Source of the DNA: Ruminococcaceae bacterium UBA3751
GTDB lineage: Bacteria > Bacillota > Clostridia > Oscillospirales > Acutalibacteraceae
Assembly: GCA_002371215.1 (NCBI GenBank)
Contig: DFGL01000007.1
Location: 1 to 27,852, forward strand
Direction: 5' to 3'
DNA: 27,852 bases
A program made the position numbers and the translations under genes. Positions 21,191 to 27,852 of the stretch are shown here, in pieces (the stretch's first letter is position 1; each line of letters starts with the position of its first letter). The notes beneath the pieces were generated by a model. That model did no database searches. It saw nothing but the letters and a program-made list of their open reading frames with translations, and had not been told where the DNA came from.

Positions 21191-23542
21191 TTATTTTTTG
21201 TTTTTCTTTAGTGCTTTGCGGGCTTCAAGCTCAGCCTTTTCCGCTTCCTCTCTTGCCTTTGCCTTAGCCTCTGCCTCAGCCTCCTCAGCCTCAGCGGCTG
21301 CCTTAGCCTCGTCGTACTTAGCGGCGATTTCATCAAAGCGGCTGTAGTTTTGGCTCTGAGCTATGAGCTTTTCCGCGTCGTTATACGGCTTAGCCGCACG
21401 GTTGAATTTGGCGAATTCATCCATAAGCGACTTTGCTTCCTTCTGCACCTGCTTCTTCTTTGCAACAAGCTCTTTGGCGGTTGCCTTATCCTTTTCCTTA
21501 GAAGCGTCAAAGATAGCCTTATCGAGCTCATCCTCTTTATCAAAGAGAGCGGTAAGGGCGTTCATATCGGGCTTAACGAAGGCGTTAACCGAGCCGTAAT
21601 ACTTATCGTAAGCGCGCTTTGCGGAGAGCTTACTCTTTGCAAACTCAATACGGAAGGAGCGGAATTCCTTTTGCTCCTCGGTATTCTTAGGAAGTGCCTT
21701 TGCCTCCTTAACCTCAGCCCTTACGCTTTCAAGGTTAATATCGTTAATGAAATCAAGCCCCTTAGCCTGAATTTCACGGTAAACCTCTAATTTATGGCGT
21801 CCGAGCTCGCTGTCAAACTTATCAAGCTCCTTACAAACGAACTTTGAAATATCAATATTTTCATTGAATTCAACGGCTTGCTTATACGCTTTTTTAGCTT
21901 CTTTTCGCTGAGCCTTCGGAGCTGAAGCATACATACTCTTATTAACTGCCTTCGGCTCGGCAACAGCCATTTCTCTTGCATTATTAACAAGGTCAATCGC
22001 CTCTACAAGCTGAGAGTTTTTCAGCGCGCCGTTGGCGTAATCCTCAAACAGAGCGCGAACCTGAAGAACGCGGATAACGCTCTTTTGCTTTTTCTCATCA
22101 AAATCATAGAAGAAATACGGTACAACGTTTAAGAACGCGCCAACCGCAGCCATAATGATAAGCGCGGGAAGAAATCTATAGAGAAGGTCGGGCTGACCTT
22201 TTTCAATATCAAGAATATCAAAGGGCTTTTCAAAGCCGTTACCCTCGTAAATACCGAATTTTTCCTGAATAGCCGGAAGAACGGCAGAGGTTGCAAGAGT
22301 AACAACGCTGCCGATAGTTGCAACGGCGGCAAACATTCCGTCAATTCTTTCGCCCGATTTATACTGCTGGAAATCGCGTATATCAGCCTGTATTGCGGGG
22401 GTTGTAATCTGCTCAAGCGAACTGAAAAGATAATTGAGCCAGATACAGATAACAAGCCACCAGAAGCTGCGAACGTTAAGTATCATAAGAAGGATACAGA
22501 CAACGTTCATCATATTAACAGTTATAAGTACTTTCTTTTTGCCGAAGCGCTTAATGAAAAACGGAGCGAAAAGCATACCCCACAGTGAAGCGTTACCGAT
22601 TAAGGTCCACGCTAAAGCGTACTGATTTCCGCTTGCCGTATGGCCGTAGCTCTGATTATAAAGAAGTATATTTGTATACGACATTTCAAGGAAACCGAGC
22701 CAGCCTGCAAGAGAAATAATCCAGAAGTACTTATTCTTAGCAACCTCTTTAAGCGCGTCGATAAAACGTATCTGAATAGTATGAGTCTTTGCCTGTACGA
22801 TTTTTTCCTGAGTATTTGCGTAAACTACTATCGTTAAACCGATACCCAGAACTGCGTAAATAGGATAGGTTATCCTGTAAACGATAATATTAGTCTGGTC
22901 GCTTTGAGCAAAATAATTGGCAATAACGGGATTCAGTATGTTCATAATTGACGGCGCAAGCGAATAAACTACTGCTTTTACCGCAAGAACGTCCGTTCTC
23001 TCCTGAGTATTTGGGGACAGAACGTGGATAAGGTTTTCATAGGCGTCTCTGAAGAAGTTGAAGAAGAAATGCAGCGCAAGGTTGCAAAGAAATACAACGA
23101 CAAGCTTAATCAGATAGCCCTTTTCGTAGCCAAGCGCCTTGCCCGGGAACATATGATACATCTGTTGATACGGGAACCAGACGTAAATCAGCGCAATTAT
23201 TGAGGTAGGAATACCCATTGAAAGAAGGTACGGTCTGTACTTACCGCCCTTGCCTCGCGTGTTATCTACCATATTCGCCCTTATGCCCGTAAGCGGGATG
23301 TTCAGCAGGGTTGCAAGAAGATAGATAATATAAGTGTGGGCAGGGCCTACGCCTATTGCCGTACTGACAATAATATTTGTTGTACTGACAATGAGGGTTG
23401 AACCGAGCTGAATAATGAAATACGCTCCGATACCGCCGAAAGCATACGCCGCAATCTCTTTATACGGCATATACCTGCCTTTTGCGGGCTCCTTCCAGTT
23501 ATACCGGACGTTGTTCATCAGAGTTTTAACCTTTTCGGTCAT
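21191..23542 (-). CDS. GPH-type MFS sugar symporter with long C-terminal cytoplasmic extension
   Basis: A 783-residue paralogue of the transporter at 1-2124. Residues 1-485 are the twelve-helix GPH/MelB-like core: KGRYMPYKEIA at 21-31, the loop DNTRGKGGKYRPYL at 93-106, KYFWIISLAGWLGFLE at 271-286, and QADIRDFQQYKSGERIDG at 385-402. Residues 485-783 form a hydrophilic tail beginning RVLQVRALFEDY. It passes through Lys/Glu-rich helical stretches and ends in an Ala/Glu/Lys-rich run, probably coiled coil (about 735-783). Family members usually stop near 450-500 residues, so this tail is an added regulatory or interaction domain. No PTS EIIA signature such as that of LacS was seen in it. GGGGAG precedes the ATG. 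It is a single-gene unit with its own promoter and terminator. The substrate is unknown, plausibly an oligosaccharide for the nearby mannosidase. Confidence 0.9.
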   Translation of the reverse strand: MTEKVKTLMNNVRYNWKEPAKGRYMPYKEIAAYAFGGIGAYFIIQLGSTLIVSTTNIIVSTAIGVGPAHTYIIYLLATLLNIPLTGIRANMVDNTRGKGGKYRPYLLSMGIPTSIIALIYVWFPYQQMYHMFPGKALGYEKGYLIKLVVVFLCNLALHFFFNFFRDAYENLIHVLSPNTQERTDVLAVKAVVYSLAPSIMNILNPVIANYFAQSDQTNIIVYRITYPIYAVLGIGLTIVVYANTQEKIVQAKTHTIQIRFIDALKEVAKNKYFWIISLAGWLGFLEMSYTNILLYNQSYGHTASGNQYALAWTLIGNASLWGMLFAPFFIKRFGKKKVLITVNMMNVVCILLMILNVRSFWWLVICIWLNYLFSSLEQITTPAIQADIRDFQQYKSGERIDGMFAAVATIGSVVTLATSAVLPAIQEKFGIYEGNGFEKPFDILDIEKGQPDLLYRFLPALIIMAAVGAFLNVVPYFFYDFDEKKQKSVIRVLQVRALFEDYANGALKNSQLVEAIDLVNNAREMAVAEPKAVNKSMYASAPKAQRKEAKKAYKQAVEFNENIDISKFVCKELDKFDSELGRHKLEVYREIQAKGLDFINDINLESVRAEVKEAKALPKNTEEQKEFRSFRIEFAKSKLSAKRAYDKYYGSVNAFVKPDMNALTALFDKEDELDKAIFDASKEKDKATAKELVAKKKQVQKEAKSLMDEFAKFNRAAKPYNDAEKLIAQSQNYSRFDEIAAKYDEAKAAAEAEEAEAEAKAKAREEAEKAELEARKALKKNKK

Positions 23543-23573
23543 ACTAACTCCCCTTTTCCTATATAATAATCAT

Positions 23574-23602
23574 ATTATATCATAGTCTATTATCTTTTAC
23601 AA
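23574..23602 (-). promoter_or_regulatory. sigma-A promoter of the second symporter
   Basis: On the minus strand, TTGTAA (23597-23602), 17 nt, TATAAT (23574-23579). It lies just downstream of the terminator of the 27-codon gene. Confidence 0.7.
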
Positions 23603-23623
23603 TACAAAACGTTGATGCGCTTC

Positions 23624-23672
23624 ACAAAAAAATAACGGCAGCTTTCGTCGCTTGACTGAAAACTGCCGTTAT
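23624..23672 (-). terminator. rho-independent terminator of the 27-codon gene
   Basis: On the minus strand, ATAACGGCAGTTTTC (23658-23672) pairs with GAAAGCTGCCGTTAT (23632-23646), a 15-bp stem with one G-U pair, followed by TTTTTTT. It begins 12 nt after the stop codon. Confidence 0.9.
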
Positions 23673-23684
23673 AAATCATTCTGC

Positions 23685-23768
23685 TTAGCCATTTCTTCTT
23701 TCGCATTCAACATAAGCAGGGTCGCTCATTGCAAGAATGTGAGCGCATTTCATAATAAGCTTATACAT
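23685..23768 (-). CDS. Small protein gene, 27 residues, unknown function
   Basis: An ATG at 23768 is preceded by a full AAGGAGG site with 8-nt spacing, and the frame runs 27 codons to TAA. The peptide starts MYKLIMKCAHILAMS, continues DPAYVEC and ends ERRNG. The first half is hydrophobic/amphipathic, the second half charged, and there are two cysteines (8 and 22). A second in-frame ATG at 23786 would add six residues but lies across the ribosome site and has none of its own. It is bracketed by a near-consensus promoter (23822-23849) and a strong terminator (23624-23672), so it forms its own transcript of about 190 nt. I do not recognise a family. It could be a membrane-associated regulatory peptide, a signal precursor, or a peptide on a dual-function small RNA. 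Confidence 0.7.
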   Translation of the reverse strand: MYKLIMKCAHILAMSDPAYVECERRNG

Positions 23769-23791
23769 AACGTGCGCCTCCTTCATAAGAT

Positions 23792-23816
23792 TAACAGTTT
23801 TTCTCTTCAACTGTTA
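23792..23816 (-). promoter_or_regulatory. 5'-terminal stem-loop in the leader of the 27-codon gene
   Basis: On the minus strand, TAACAGTT (23809-23816) and AACTGTTA (23792-23799) form a perfect 8-bp stem with a 9-nt loop. The predicted transcript start, about 7 nt below the -10 box, falls at the first bases of this stem, so the RNA would begin with the hairpin. It may stabilise the RNA or bind a regulator. Confidence 0.65.
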
Positions 23817-23821
23817 CGCAC

Positions 23822-23849
23822 ATTATAGCGCCGAAAACGAAAAAGTCAA
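23822..23849 (-). promoter_or_regulatory. Strong sigma-A promoter of the 27-codon gene
   Basis: On the minus strand, TTGACT (23844-23849), 16 nt, TATAAT (23822-23827). The -10 is perfect and the -35 matches 5 of 6. Confidence 0.85.
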
Positions 23850-23955
23850 CCAAAAAATCGCTTAGTTTATAATTAGTTTACAATTTAAAAATTTTAACGG
23901 ATATTTGTGCATTTTATACAAGGATTGTATGTTTATAAACTGCATATTTCGCGGT

Positions 23956-24858
23956 TTATAGTGCAATTTTAACAACTTCGCCCTCTGTAGTCGTCACTAA
24001 TAAATCAGTACCCTGAATCTCGTAGGATTTACAGATTCTCAGAATGTCAAAATACAAATCCGAGGTATCCTCGCACGCCTTTTTCGTAGTATGAGTCGGC
24101 TCCTTGAGCCCCTCTTTTTTAAGGTCGCTGTCCGTCATGCCGAAGTATCTCAGCACCGTTCCGCCGTTATCAAAATACTCGGTCATAGGGTCAAGGTAAA
24201 AATACTTATCCATAAGCTTAACCTGGCAGAGTCCCCATCCCGTATCTGAAGCATCAAGCGCGGTAATAAACGACGCCTCTATACCGCCGAGCATAAGAAG
24301 ATACGCGAGAAGCTGTCCGTAGGAGAACGAGGTGCCCTCCCCCTTCATTACGGTATCGTAACAGGTGACGGTCATATCCTTACTCTCTTTGATGTTTGAG
24401 GTGATATAGTGGTAAACGTTAATGGCATAGATATTTTTGTTGTCCGAGGCACAGGCGGTTGTTATCTCCTTAATTTTTGCGGTAAAGTCCGCAACGGCTT
24501 TAAGATGCGCCTCTTTTTCGTTTTTATACTTAATAGCAACGCCTGAGCCGTCCTCCTTAACGGATACGTCCTCAACGAGAGCGTTAAGCGGAAACGAGGT
24601 GAAAAACAGATTTCTGACAGAATCAATAAGGTCCGTATTAAGTCTTGCGCTATCCTCACCGTTTATAACCGCCCTGCAGAGCGCCTCATAGCCCGCAAAG
24701 GCGTTATTTTTATCCTCGGCGTACGCATAGTCGCAGACGAAGGCGAGCTCGTATTCCGGCTTTTTTTCCTCCTCTTTAACGCTTTTACCGCTTACGCAGG
24801 CGGAAAAGCAGCCCGCAATTAAAACAATTGATAAAACTACACTTAAAAATTTTTTCAT
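23956..24858 (-). CDS. Lipoprotein with degenerate transglutaminase-like domain
   Basis: A 300-residue exported lipoprotein: a Lys-rich start, a hydrophobic core and a lipobox ending LIAGC (Cys17; a second possible site is Cys21), then a Lys/Glu linker. Residues about 110-230 follow the transglutaminase-core plan. GTSFSYGQLLAYLLMLGGIE lies where active members have a GxCxxYA motif. WGLCQVKL and YLDPMTEY match the strands carrying the catalytic His (HAWN-like) and Asp. By this alignment the Cys is Ser177 and the His is Trp208, while Asp223 remains, so it is probably a non-catalytic binding protein. Its ATG is 2 nt after the stop of the sirtuin gene, with GAGGTAAG just before it, so the two share a transcript. 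The role is unknown; binding of cell-wall peptides or proteins is a reasonable guess. Confidence 0.75.
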   Translation of the reverse strand: MKKFLSVVLSIVLIAGCFSACVSGKSVKEEEKKPEYELAFVCDYAYAEDKNNAFAGYEALCRAVINGEDSARLNTDLIDSVRNLFFTSFPLNALVEDVSVKEDGSGVAIKYKNEKEAHLKAVADFTAKIKEITTACASDNKNIYAINVYHYITSNIKESKDMTVTCYDTVMKGEGTSFSYGQLLAYLLMLGGIEASFITALDASDTGWGLCQVKLMDKYFYLDPMTEYFDNGGTVLRYFGMTDSDLKKEGLKEPTHTTKKACEDTSDLYFDILRICKSYEIQGTDLLVTTTEGEVVKIAL

Positions 24859-24860
24859 AC

Positions 24861-25574
24861 TTACCTCGCAACCTTGATTTTACTGAGTTCCTCGCCGACC
24901 TTACCGTGAATAACAAGCTCCGCCATTCCGTCAGCAGGCGTTTTATCCATATTTATAAGAACAAAATGCGCGCCGCCGAAATACCTGATAAACGAAGCGG
25001 CGGGATAAACGTTGAGCGACGTTCCCGCAACGATAAGACAGTCCGCATCGCTGATGGCTCTGAGAGCGCCGTTAACGGTTTTATCGTCAAGCCCCTCCTC
25101 GTAGAGAACGACGTCCGGCTTAATAACGCCGCCGCATTCACATTTCGGAATACCATTGCTGTTTTTGATAAATTCAGCGGAATAGGCTTTGCCGCATTTT
25201 GTACAGTAATTTCTGTGTACGCTGCCGTGGAGCTCAAAAACGGTTTTGCTGCCCGCCTTCTGATGAAGCCCGTCAATATTCTGGGTTACAACGGCGGTAA
25301 GCTTCCCCGCCTCTTCAAGTTCTGCAAGCTTTTTATGAGCGGCGTTTGGCTGAGCGTCAAGCGCGAGCATTTTATCGCGGTAAAAGCGGTAGAACTCCGC
25401 GGTTTTATTCATAAAGAACGTATGGCTGAGTATCTCCTCGGGAGGATAGTCATACTTTTGATTATACAGCCCGTCAACCGAGCGGAAATCGGGTATACCG
25501 CTTTCGGTAGATACTCCCGCACCGCCGAAAAACACGATACGACTGCTGCTGTTTATAATTTCCTGTAAAGTCAT
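24861..25574 (-). CDS. cobB: NAD-dependent protein deacylase, sirtuin family
   Basis: Removes acetyl or related acyl groups from protein lysines using NAD in the cytoplasm. The 237-residue length is typical of bacterial class III/U sirtuins. Motifs in order: the Rossmann/NAD segment GGAGVSTESGIPDFRS (residues 17-32), TQNIDGLH (97-104), the catalytic His116 in ELHGSVH, and a structural zinc site with Cys124 and Cys127 (CTKC) plus Cys145 and Cys147 (CECGG). GTSLNVYPAA and a late INMDKTPAD-like loop complete the NAD pocket. AAGGGG precedes the ATG. It is the first gene of a two-gene operon with the lipoprotein. No clear -35 box was seen upstream, where the DNA is filled with 7-bp repeats. The exact acyl preference is not decidable here. 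Confidence 0.94.
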   Translation of the reverse strand: MTLQEIINSSSRIVFFGGAGVSTESGIPDFRSVDGLYNQKYDYPPEEILSHTFFMNKTAEFYRFYRDKMLALDAQPNAAHKKLAELEEAGKLTAVVTQNIDGLHQKAGSKTVFELHGSVHRNYCTKCGKAYSAEFIKNSNGIPKCECGGVIKPDVVLYEEGLDDKTVNGALRAISDADCLIVAGTSLNVYPAASFIRYFGGAHFVLINMDKTPADGMAELVIHGKVGEELSKIKVAR

Positions 25575-25593
25575 AAATACCCCTTATTATAAT

Positions 25594-25656
25594 GAAGAAT
25601 GAAGAATTAAGAATTAAGAATCCTAAATCCTTAATCCTAAATCCTAAACCCTAAAT
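25594..25656. repeat. Seven-base tandem repeat tract (CCTAAAT/TTAAGAA-like)
   Basis: Two adjoining series fill the gap between the sirtuin and tautomerase genes: GAAGAATTAAGAATTAAGAA, then TCCTAAATCCTTAATCCTAA continuing to CCCTAAATTT. Units of about 7 bp drift gradually. It is the same family as the ends of the 62-bp repeats at 18951-18978 and 19130-19157, in mixed orientation. No gene is visible. Confidence 0.75.
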
Positions 25657-25998
25657 TTAAAAATTCATATTGTTCCAGCCCCAGACGGAATACTCGCCGT
25701 ACTTAACGTAGGTACGCGATGCGGGAACGTCAAGATATTTTTCGCTCGCGGCGCAGAGAAGCTGAGTTAAATTATCATAAGCGCTCTTATCCGCAGAACC
25801 GAAGATTGAAACGTCAAACATAGCGCAGGGAGCGCCGTCGCCTTTAAAATACATATGGGGAGCCTTTTCAATATTCACCATAAGCCAGCCCTCGCTCTTG
25901 CCGGGAATAGCGGTTATGGCGTTGCCGAGCTCCGCCTTAAGCTCCTCGTATACGGACTCAGCCTTTTCGGAATTAGTTTTAACATTGATATAAGGCAT
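25657..25998 (-). CDS. MIF / phenylpyruvate tautomerase family protein
   Basis: Tautomerase-superfamily protein of MIF size. The true start is the ATG at 25998, with AGGAGG 8 nt upstream, giving 113 residues that begin MPYINVKTN; Pro2 becomes the N-terminal catalytic base after Met removal. A longer frame upstream to 26088 is rejected because it destroys this. MIF-like signatures are the second-strand segment SEGWLMVNIEKAPHMYFKG (residues about 35-53, with Lys52-Gly53), PCAMFDVSIFGSAD after it, and a C-terminal helix followed by YVKYGEYSVWGWNNMNF. It probably acts as a trimer in the cytoplasm on phenylpyruvate or related enols; the physiological substrate of bacterial members is usually unknown. 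It is a single gene with its own promoter. Confidence 0.88.
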   Translation of the reverse strand: MPYINVKTNSEKAESVYEELKAELGNAITAIPGKSEGWLMVNIEKAPHMYFKGDGAPCAMFDVSIFGSADKSAYDNLTQLLCAASEKYLDVPASRTYVKYGEYSVWGWNNMNF

Positions 25999-26026
25999 AA
26001 TCATTCCTCCTAAACTATATAAATTA

Positions 26027-26055
26027 ATTATATATTTTGTGCTCCTAAAAATCAA
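26027..26055 (-). promoter_or_regulatory. sigma-A promoter of the tautomerase gene
   Basis: On the minus strand, TTGATT (26050-26055), 17 nt, TATAAT (26027-26032). It lies just past the terminator of the surface-protein gene; the leader is about 25 nt and includes AGGAGG. Confidence 0.75.
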
Positions 26056-26057
26056 GG

Positions 26058-26081
26058 TAAAAAGGGCGGATATATCCGCCC
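26058..26081 (-). terminator. rho-independent terminator of the surface-protein gene
   Basis: A perfect palindrome, GGGCGGATATATCCGCCC (26064-26081), is followed on the minus strand by TTTTT. It starts 7 nt after the stop codon. Confidence 0.9.
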
Positions 26082-26088
26082 TCTTCAA

Positions 26089-27852
26089 TTACTTTTTAAC
26101 TTTAACAGATTTTGAAACGGTTTTCTTACCGTAAGTAACGCTGTACTTAACCTTCTTGCCGACTTTAAGCTTTTTAAGGACTTTTTTCTTTATAGTAACC
26201 TTTGCAACGCCTTTTTTATTGGTTTTAGCCTTATACTTTTTACCGTTAAACTTAAACGTTACCTTCTTGCCCTTAACCGCTTTTCCGTTTACCTTAAGCG
26301 TTGCCTGAAGAACGAGCTTTTTAGCGCTCTTTTTAACCTTTATTTTTTTAAGCGTTAACTTAATCACATCAGCAACGGGAGTTGTTTTAGCGGGCGTATT
26401 ACCGGCAGGCTTTGAAGGTGTTCCGTCAGTTTTACTGTCGTTTTCGCCTGAAGGCACAGTATCGCTCGGAGTATCTGATTCAGACGGCGGAAGCTTAGAG
26501 CCCTCGTCGGTTACAGTTTCCTTTGTTTTACAAACGGAGCATACTCTTGTCTTTGTTCCGTCCTTTTGGGCAGTTGCGTCGTTATTGCTTACCCATTCGC
26601 CCCAACTATGACCTGTTGCAGCCTCCGTCTCTACCTTAGTTCTGCTGATTACCTGATTACATACAGAGCAGTAAACAACGTTTTCATAACTGCCTGCCTC
26701 AGTACAGGTAGGCTGCTTTTCGTTTTCCTTAACCGCTGCTTTTGGCGTATGGCTGAGTTTATCGGTAAGAACGGTATTTCTTGAAATTTCCTCATTACAT
26801 ACCGAGCAGTAAACCACATTGTCATAAGAACCGTTCCTGCTGCAGGTTGCGGGAACCTCATTTTCTATAACAGCTTCTGACGGCTTATGAGCGCTCTTGC
26901 CTGTTGTAACGGCATTTCTCGACAGTTCTTCATTGCATACCGAACAGTAAACGACCTCGTCGTACGAGCCGCCTGCAAGACACGTTGCAGGAACCTCATT
27001 TTCTTTTACTGCAGGCTTTGGAGTATGGTCGGCTTTTCCTGTATTCACGGGAGTTCTTGAAAGCTCTTCGTTACATACCGAGCAGTAAACGACCTCGTCG
27101 TACGAGCCGCCCGCAAGACACGTTGCAGGAACCTCATTTTCTTTTACTGCAGGCTTTGGAGCATGGTCGGCTTTTTCTGTATTCACGGGAGTTCTTGACA
27201 TCTCCTCGCCGCATACCGAGCAATAAACGACCTCGTCGTACGAGCCGCCTGCAAGACATGTTGCAGGAACCTCGTTTTCTTTTACAGACTCGGAAGCTGT
27301 GTGTTCGCTCGGCTCAACTGTTACGTTTTCACGGGATAACTCTGCGCCGCAGATTGAACAGTAAACGACCTCATCATAACTGCCGCCCGCGGTACAGCTT
27401 GAAACCTGTTCGTTTTCACGAACGGCGTCAGCGGGTGAATGAGTATGCCCTTCCTCTGTAATGACTACGGGAACAGAACACTCAGCGCCCATATATACAG
27501 CCTTGAATGAGTTTTCAGAGCCTAATACCCACGGCTTCTCACTCTGGGAGTCATATATGTTATTTTTAATTTTATCACTGTCAATTATATCGGAACTGTC
27601 CTTATCGTTAACGTAAACGTTCTTGCCTGTATTTTCATCATATTTACAGGTATAAGCAGCGGTTGTATTATCCTTGTAATTAACAACGAGCTTGTCGCCG
27701 ATTTTATTGACGGATACGTTATAGCGGAAAAACTTATTTCCGTCCCAGTCATAACTCTCATAACCGCTTTCAGGGTCATTAACGGTAAATACGTATGCAT
27801 TTGCAGGGATATACTCAAACGATTTAACCGGATTAGCAGTAACAGTTACGGG
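26089..27852 (-). CDS. Large surface protein with tandem Cys-rich repeats and basic C-terminal Ig-like domain, partial
   Basis: The frame is open to the right edge, so the N-terminus and signal peptide are missing; 587 residues are visible and the real protein is probably much larger. The first 120 visible residues look like a beta-sandwich repeat found in clostridial surface proteins (YESYDWDG, LVVNYKD, VYMGAECSVPVVI). Five to six tandem units of 46 residues follow, pattern HxPxxAVKENEVPATC, LAGGSYDEVVYCSVCNEELS, each with three Cys (C, then CxxC), then a degenerate unit (HSWGEWV to CSVCKTKE). A Ser/Pro/Thr/Asp linker leads to a very basic C-terminal domain (last about 95 residues, KVTFKFNGKKYKAKTNKKG) resembling a bacterial Ig-like fold. 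The DNA repeats at 138 bp. No LPxTG is present; basic-charge binding to wall polymers is possible. There is no catalytic motif. The related Cys/His segment in the dockerin-LRR protein suggests shared surface architecture. Confidence 0.85.
   Translation of the reverse strand, partial: PVTVTANPVKSFEYIPANAYVFTVNDPESGYESYDWDGNKFFRYNVSVNKIGDKLVVNYKDNTTAAYTCKYDENTGKNVYVNDKDSSDIIDSDKIKNNIYDSQSEKPWVLGSENSFKAVYMGAECSVPVVITEEGHTHSPADAVRENEQVSSCTAGGSYDEVVYCSICGAELSRENVTVEPSEHTASESVKENEVPATCLAGGSYDEVVYCSVCGEEMSRTPVNTEKADHAPKPAVKENEVPATCLAGGSYDEVVYCSVCNEELSRTPVNTGKADHTPKPAVKENEVPATCLAGGSYDEVVYCSVCNEELSRNAVTTGKSAHKPSEAVIENEVPATCSRNGSYDNVVYCSVCNEEISRNTVLTDKLSHTPKAAVKENEKQPTCTEAGSYENVVYCSVCNQVISRTKVETEAATGHSWGEWVSNNDATAQKDGTKTRVCSVCKTKETVTDEGSKLPPSESDTPSDTVPSGENDSKTDGTPSKPAGNTPAKTTPVADVIKLTLKKIKVKKSAKKLVLQATLKVNGKAVKGKKVTFKFNGKKYKAKTNKKGVAKVTIKKKVLKKLKVGKKVKYSVTYGKKTVSKSVKVKK

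Noticed and set aside
25561..25590. TATAAT upstream of the sirtuin start as a promoter
   Set aside because: It abuts the ribosome site, would start the RNA inside it, and has no -35 hexamer in the repeat tract.
25999..26088. 30-residue N-terminal extension of the tautomerase
   Set aside because: It runs through the gene's own promoter and buries the catalytic proline; AGGAGG points to the ATG at 25998.
26690..27420. CRISPR array
   Set aside because: Repeats are periodic, but the whole 138-bp unit is coding and conserved, without alternating repeats and unique spacers.

Overview
The window looks like chromosomal DNA from a gut-type Clostridia bacterium, most likely a Ruminococcus/Oscillospiraceae relative. 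The evidence is moderate G+C, AGGAGG-type ribosome sites, sigma-A promoters of the TTGACA/TATAAT type, short stem plus T-run terminators, GPH-type sugar symporters, BspA/LRR_5 surface proteins, a dockerin-like module and cytoplasmic glycoside hydrolases. Every gene I can support is on the minus strand, so transcription runs from high to low coordinates. Two genes are cut by the window: the transporter at the left edge (C-terminus missing) and the surface protein at the right edge (N-terminus missing).

From left to right: (1) 1-3534, an operon of a GH30-like glycosidase and a GPH/MFS symporter behind a perfect consensus promoter. (2) 3545-4650, a membrane-anchored alkaline-phosphatase-superfamily phosphodiesterase with its own terminator. 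(3) 4685-12898, a three-gene operon of an ECF sigma factor, a single-pass membrane protein with the layout of an anti-sigma factor but an Ig plus leucine-rich-repeat ectodomain, and an 1815-residue secreted LRR protein ending in a Cys-rich segment, a carboxypeptidase-regulatory-like fold and a dockerin-like module. (4) 12932-13695, a strikingly AT-rich orphan gene. (5) 13736-14106, a structured non-coding stretch containing imitations of a tRNA T-arm, followed by tRNA-Leu(GAG) with its own promoter and terminator. (6) 14210-18860, an operon of GH38 alpha-mannosidase, a small membrane protein and CCA-adding enzyme. (7) 18897-19157, an intergenic repeat cluster with a 62-bp perfect direct repeat. 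(8) 19168-21091, phosphoglucomutase plus a NifU-like Fe-S protein. (9) 21161-23602, a second GPH/MFS symporter with a roughly 300-residue cytoplasmic tail. (10) 23624-23849, a tiny stand-alone transcription unit encoding a 27-residue peptide. (11) 23956-25574, a sirtuin followed by a lipoprotein with a degenerate transglutaminase fold. (12) 25657-26055, a MIF/tautomerase family gene. (13) 26058-27852, a surface protein with 138-bp tandem repeats.

The metabolic theme is import and intracellular breakdown of glycans or oligosaccharides: two symporters, GH30, GH38 and phosphoglucomutase. The surface theme is LRR and Cys-repeat proteins, one set apparently under a dedicated sigma/anti-sigma pair. 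The best candidates for something undescribed are the sigma/LRR-anti-sigma/dockerin-LRR operon, the 27-codon gene with a 5'-terminal hairpin, and the T-arm-like structured element next to tRNA-Leu. No database search was possible, so all family names rest on motifs read by eye.
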